Source: Dasypus novemcinctus (taxonomy: Eukaryota; Chordata; Mammalia; Cingulata; Dasypodidae). From it: 64,000 nt of DNA. Position 1 is the stretch's first letter, and the number at the start of each line of letters is the position of its first letter. Positions 61,075 to 64,000 of this stretch are shown in pieces. A program made the translations under genes and the position numbers. Below the pieces are notes generated by a model. The model saw only the letters and a program-made list of their open reading frames with translations. It did not search any database and had not been told where the DNA came from. Where the stretch lies: contig NC_080682.1 of NCBI RefSeq assembly GCF_030445035.2, positions 34,888,770-34,952,769 of the forward strand. The letters run 5' to 3'.

Positions 61075-62080
61075 GTCATCATGGAAGAAGCATGACTGTG
61101 ACTGGAGAAGAGAGCATGAATGCATGTGTCAAAGAGGCTATAGAAGTTCAAATTATTGTAAAGATTTTGGCTGTTATTCTGAATGAAATAGAGCAACTTC
61201 AGGGTTTTATACAGCCGAGTGGCCTGACCTAAACACAAGTTTTAAACGGGCCCTCTGGAATTGCATCCATCATCCATGTGGAATCTAAGTCCCCCCCTTG
61301 ATCTGGATGTAGAGGAGACATCGCTATCCCAGGGTCCACAGAATGGAAGAATAAAATATGGACTAGAGTGGACTTCCTGATATTCTACTATAAAACTATT
61401 GTGACGAGTAATAAAAGAAATTTTAGCATCGAGGTGGAGAAAGTGGACTCAGTCATTGCTGGGGGCAGGGAGAGGGTAGAAGAGATGTGGTGTGCGGGCA
61501 TTTTTTGGATTTTGAGTTGTCCTTAATGATATTGCAGGATCAAATGCTGGACCTTATATAGCCTACCATAACCCACTGAATGTACCTGGGATAGTGCAAA
61601 CTACAGGGTAAACTATTATCTGTGCAGGGCTGCAGTGCTTCAAAATGTGTTCGAGTGCAATGAGTGTGCTGCAATGATGAGGGAGGTTGTTGGTGTGGGA
61701 GGAGTGGGGTGGGGTGTGGGGGGTGTACCGGAAGCTCTTAGATTTTTCAGTGTAACATTTTTTTGTATGATGTATATATCTTCAAAAAAATACAATTTCC
61801 AAAAATGATGTGGTGGGGACTGGGGAGTGGGTTATATGGGAACCTCTTGTGTTTCTTGTATTTTTATGTTTTTTAATGTAACATTCCTTGTGATCTATTA
61901 ATGTTAATTTTTTTAAAAAAATTAAATAGAATCTTAAAAAAATAAAAAAATAAAAGGAACCTCTGGAACTGTGTTGAACATAGACTCAACAGGACAATAA
62001 TAGAATCAGAAAGAATTATGAGACTCTTGCTAAAATCTAGGGAAAGATGACTGTAGCTCATAGCAGGCTAATAGGGAAAA
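61075..62080 (+). repeat. Ancient interspersed repeat, split by an L1 tail
   Basis: AAGATTTTGGCTGTTATTCT, GAGTGGCCTGACCTAAAC up to 61260 and TGTGTTGAACATAGACTCAA from 61969 are the two sides of one old mammalian repeat that I recognise by wording but cannot name. An L1 tail (61261-61955) sits between them with a target duplication. Similar wording may continue to about 62400 inside the paralogous flank. Confidence 0.5.
61261..61955 (+). mobile_element. LINE-1 3' UTR insertion with target duplication
   Basis: The L1 tail module starts at TTGCATCCATCATCCATGTG (the same block as 2042 and 10978). It includes the CCTACCATAACCCACTGAAT counterpart and ends in GTAACATT plus A-rich tails; a second partial tail at 61800-61955 suggests a compound end. 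GGGCCCTCTGGAA (61248-61260) and GGAACCTCTGGAA (61956-61968) are an imperfect target duplication, the mark of target-primed insertion. Confidence 0.75.
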
Positions 62081-63010
62081 TGGTGATTCTGGATATAGGT
62101 TGAAGAAAAACAATATTTTTTCATGATCGATTAAGTACAAATTGTGATATCACCAATATTTTGTCTTCAGTGCTTTTAGGCCAAGTAACTGGAAGTATGA
62201 TAGATTTGTCTGGAGCAGGTTGCATGCATAGCGTTTTGGGAGGTAAGAAAAAAGACTCATTAATTGTGAAGATGTGTCTTAGATACATAGAGGAAGATAT
62301 CAAGTAATTAGTTGAATATAAAATCTGGCATTCAAGTGAGAAGTCTAGGGTAGAATAGTAAATCTGAGAGTCACTAGCATAGAGATAGTTCTTACAGCCA
62401 AGAGACTACTCAATTTGAATTTGATAATTTTATCATAATATAAGGAAAGAAGCCAAATCTTGGGATTTTGGTTTCCTAAACACATTTGTTCAGTGGAATC
62501 TCAATTTATTTTAATGAGAGATAAAAGTTTCCAAATTTTCATTTTCCTTTCAGAAATGCTTATGCACAGTGATGATTCCTAAAATACAAGAGAAAGAGGT
62601 TTCTTCCCTCTGCCATCTTAACTTCACCACCTTTTCTCTTTTCTTCAATTCTTTTGACTAATCTCAAATCTTCCCTTTCCTCCATATAGCAATGTTAAAC
62701 TTATGGAATGGTAGGATGCTTGTTGATAGTTTAAGTCACAAACCAAGAAATTACTGCCTCATTGTCAATAGAACTTTCACCTTCAGAGGTTTTCCAGTAA
62801 AAGTACTGGCTTAAATTAAGTCTTCAATAATTTTATAATGACAGGTTGAACATCAGTCAGCACAGTTAACCCCAGCCATGCTCTCAAAACCTCCCAAAGT
62901 GACATTATATGATTTTACCTGCTGTAGTTCAGACTTCCAATAGAAGTCCAGACTTTTATAATAGGGAAACAATCTTCATAATTTTGTTCTCCAGAAATGG
63001 ACAGGTCCTG
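62080..63010. repeat. Paralogous flank, matching the window start
   Basis: Counterpart of 1-1000 (see there). Matches are best at 62138-62155 and 62700-62810. Non-coding. No OR is visible beside it within the window; if one belongs to this block it lies outside. 63010-63420 holds nothing I recognise. Confidence 0.6.
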
Positions 63011-63421
63011 CTGCCCCAATTTATTAGTTAATAGTAAATGGATTAAAATATAAGTTTAATGAACTGCTATGAATAATAGAAATCAAGAATACAAAAATGC
63101 TATGCAGTCCCTGGTCATGTTTAGGGAGGAATCTTTATAGGAAATCCAACTGACAAATGATAAAAGAGAGAGGGTAAGCAACACAAGAAAATGTTAAAAA
63201 TATGGAGCTAAAGTCATAGAAACAGTGGAATCTGGCTCACAAGCTGCAATGCAAAAAGTAGGAAAGGAGTGGACTTGGGCTTCCATAAATAAATCTTCCT
63301 GTATTTGATGTTTTGTCATTCCGTGATATATCAGGTCAAAGTAAAATGGGCATCAGCGTTCTGTGCTGATTTTGCTTACTTCTGTCAAAATTCTACCTAG
63401 ACAAGATGTCTTCCTGTATAA

Positions 63422-63932
63422 TGAATTTATTAGTCACCAAAGGGGTGATGATGCAAAATACCAGAAATCTGTCAGTTTCATAAAGGGTATTTATTCAGGG
63501 TAAGAGCTTACAGTTACCAGGCCATGAAGCATAAGTTAGTTCCCTTACCAAAGTATATTTTCATGTGTTGGAGCAAGACGACTGACAACATCTGCAAAGG
63601 TTCAGGCTTCTTTAGTTCCTCTCTTCCCAGGGCTTGCTTCCTCCAGGCTTAGGGCTCCTCTCTTCATAGGGCTCCAGGTTAAGGCTTCAGCATCAAACTA
63701 CAATGTCAAAACGCCAACATCAAAAACCCTCAACTCTGTCCTTTGTCATGCCTTTTATCTGTGAGTCCCTTGGTGGTGGTGGCCCGGGGTGGGGGGTGGG
63801 GGGACTCAGTGCCCTAATGACGTGGCACAATCAAAGCCCTAATCATAATTTAGTCATGCCAAGGTGCAGGCCAGATTACAAACGTAACCCAATATGTATT
63901 TTTGGAATTCATAACCATATGAAACTGCTACA
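63422..63932 (-). mobile_element. ERVL-like 3' LTR
   Basis: On the minus strand it runs from TGTAGCAGTTTCATATGG to GTGACTAATAAATTCA, with the polyadenylation-like AATAAATACCC segment near 63490. The related internal sequence continues from 63933 to the end of the window. A purine-rich AGAGGGTGGAG lies directly before the LTR, as a polypurine tract should. The plus strand at 63772-63806 holds a G-rich run. The 80-codon frame at 63703-63945 is an LTR artefact. Confidence 0.8.
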
Positions 63933-64000
63933 CTCCACCCTCTGAATTCCTAAAAAGCATTACAACATTAAAAAAAAAAAAAAACCTTAAATCAGTAACA

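Overview
This is mammalian, not microbial, DNA. It is AT-rich, full of interspersed repeats, and has no operons. The best species clue is two copies of a tRNA-headed SINE (21907-22330, and 28993-29931 where it is split). From memory these match the DAS SINE of armadillos, so I read the window as xenarthran, most likely armadillo (Dasypus-like). That assignment is inference. The only protein gene I would call intact is one olfactory receptor (OR), family-4-like, on the minus strand at 26373-27290. The window is a piece of an OR cluster.

Layout. 1-1000: a flank that reappears near the other end of the window (62080-62830). 1500-2490: LINE-1 3' UTR. 2560-8560: copy 1 of a duplicated OR block, with a broken OR (3788-4726). 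8570-12135: repeats, including two L1 3' ends tail to tail. 12270-12880: a second broken OR. 13690-15400: old L1 holding an ERVL-like solo LTR. 15400-21900: mostly unrecognised AT-rich DNA with L1 tails. 21907-24530: DAS SINE, then a 3' LTR with non-coding internal sequence. 25150-35510: copy 2 of the OR block, with the intact OR and five solo LTRs of one ERV family. 38105-41880: two more OR relics cut up by L1 tails. 41880-53230: antisense L1 pieces, ERVL-like LTRs and an MLT2-like LTR. 53488-53960: sixth solo LTR. 53990-56395: an unusual GC-rich island with one exon-like segment. 56400-59010: L1 ORF1 and a probable L1 5' UTR containing a tRNA-like sequence. 59030-61955: sense L1 3' half and another L1 tail. 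62080-64000: paralogous flank and a third ERVL-like LTR.

How it fits together. An OR-bearing unit was duplicated in tandem. One daughter kept an open OR. The others decayed by frameshift, deletion or L1 insertion. The block with the intact OR took in five copies of one LTR family within 6.3 kb upstream of the receptor. Four of those five, and the sixth copy at 53.5 kb, have perfect 4-bp target duplications. I found no CRISPR, phage or other bacterial-type system and no clear new protein system. The most unusual points are the LTR cluster next to the OR, the GC-rich exon-bearing island, the tRNA-like element in the L1 5' region, and an ERV internal region with degenerate tandem repeats.
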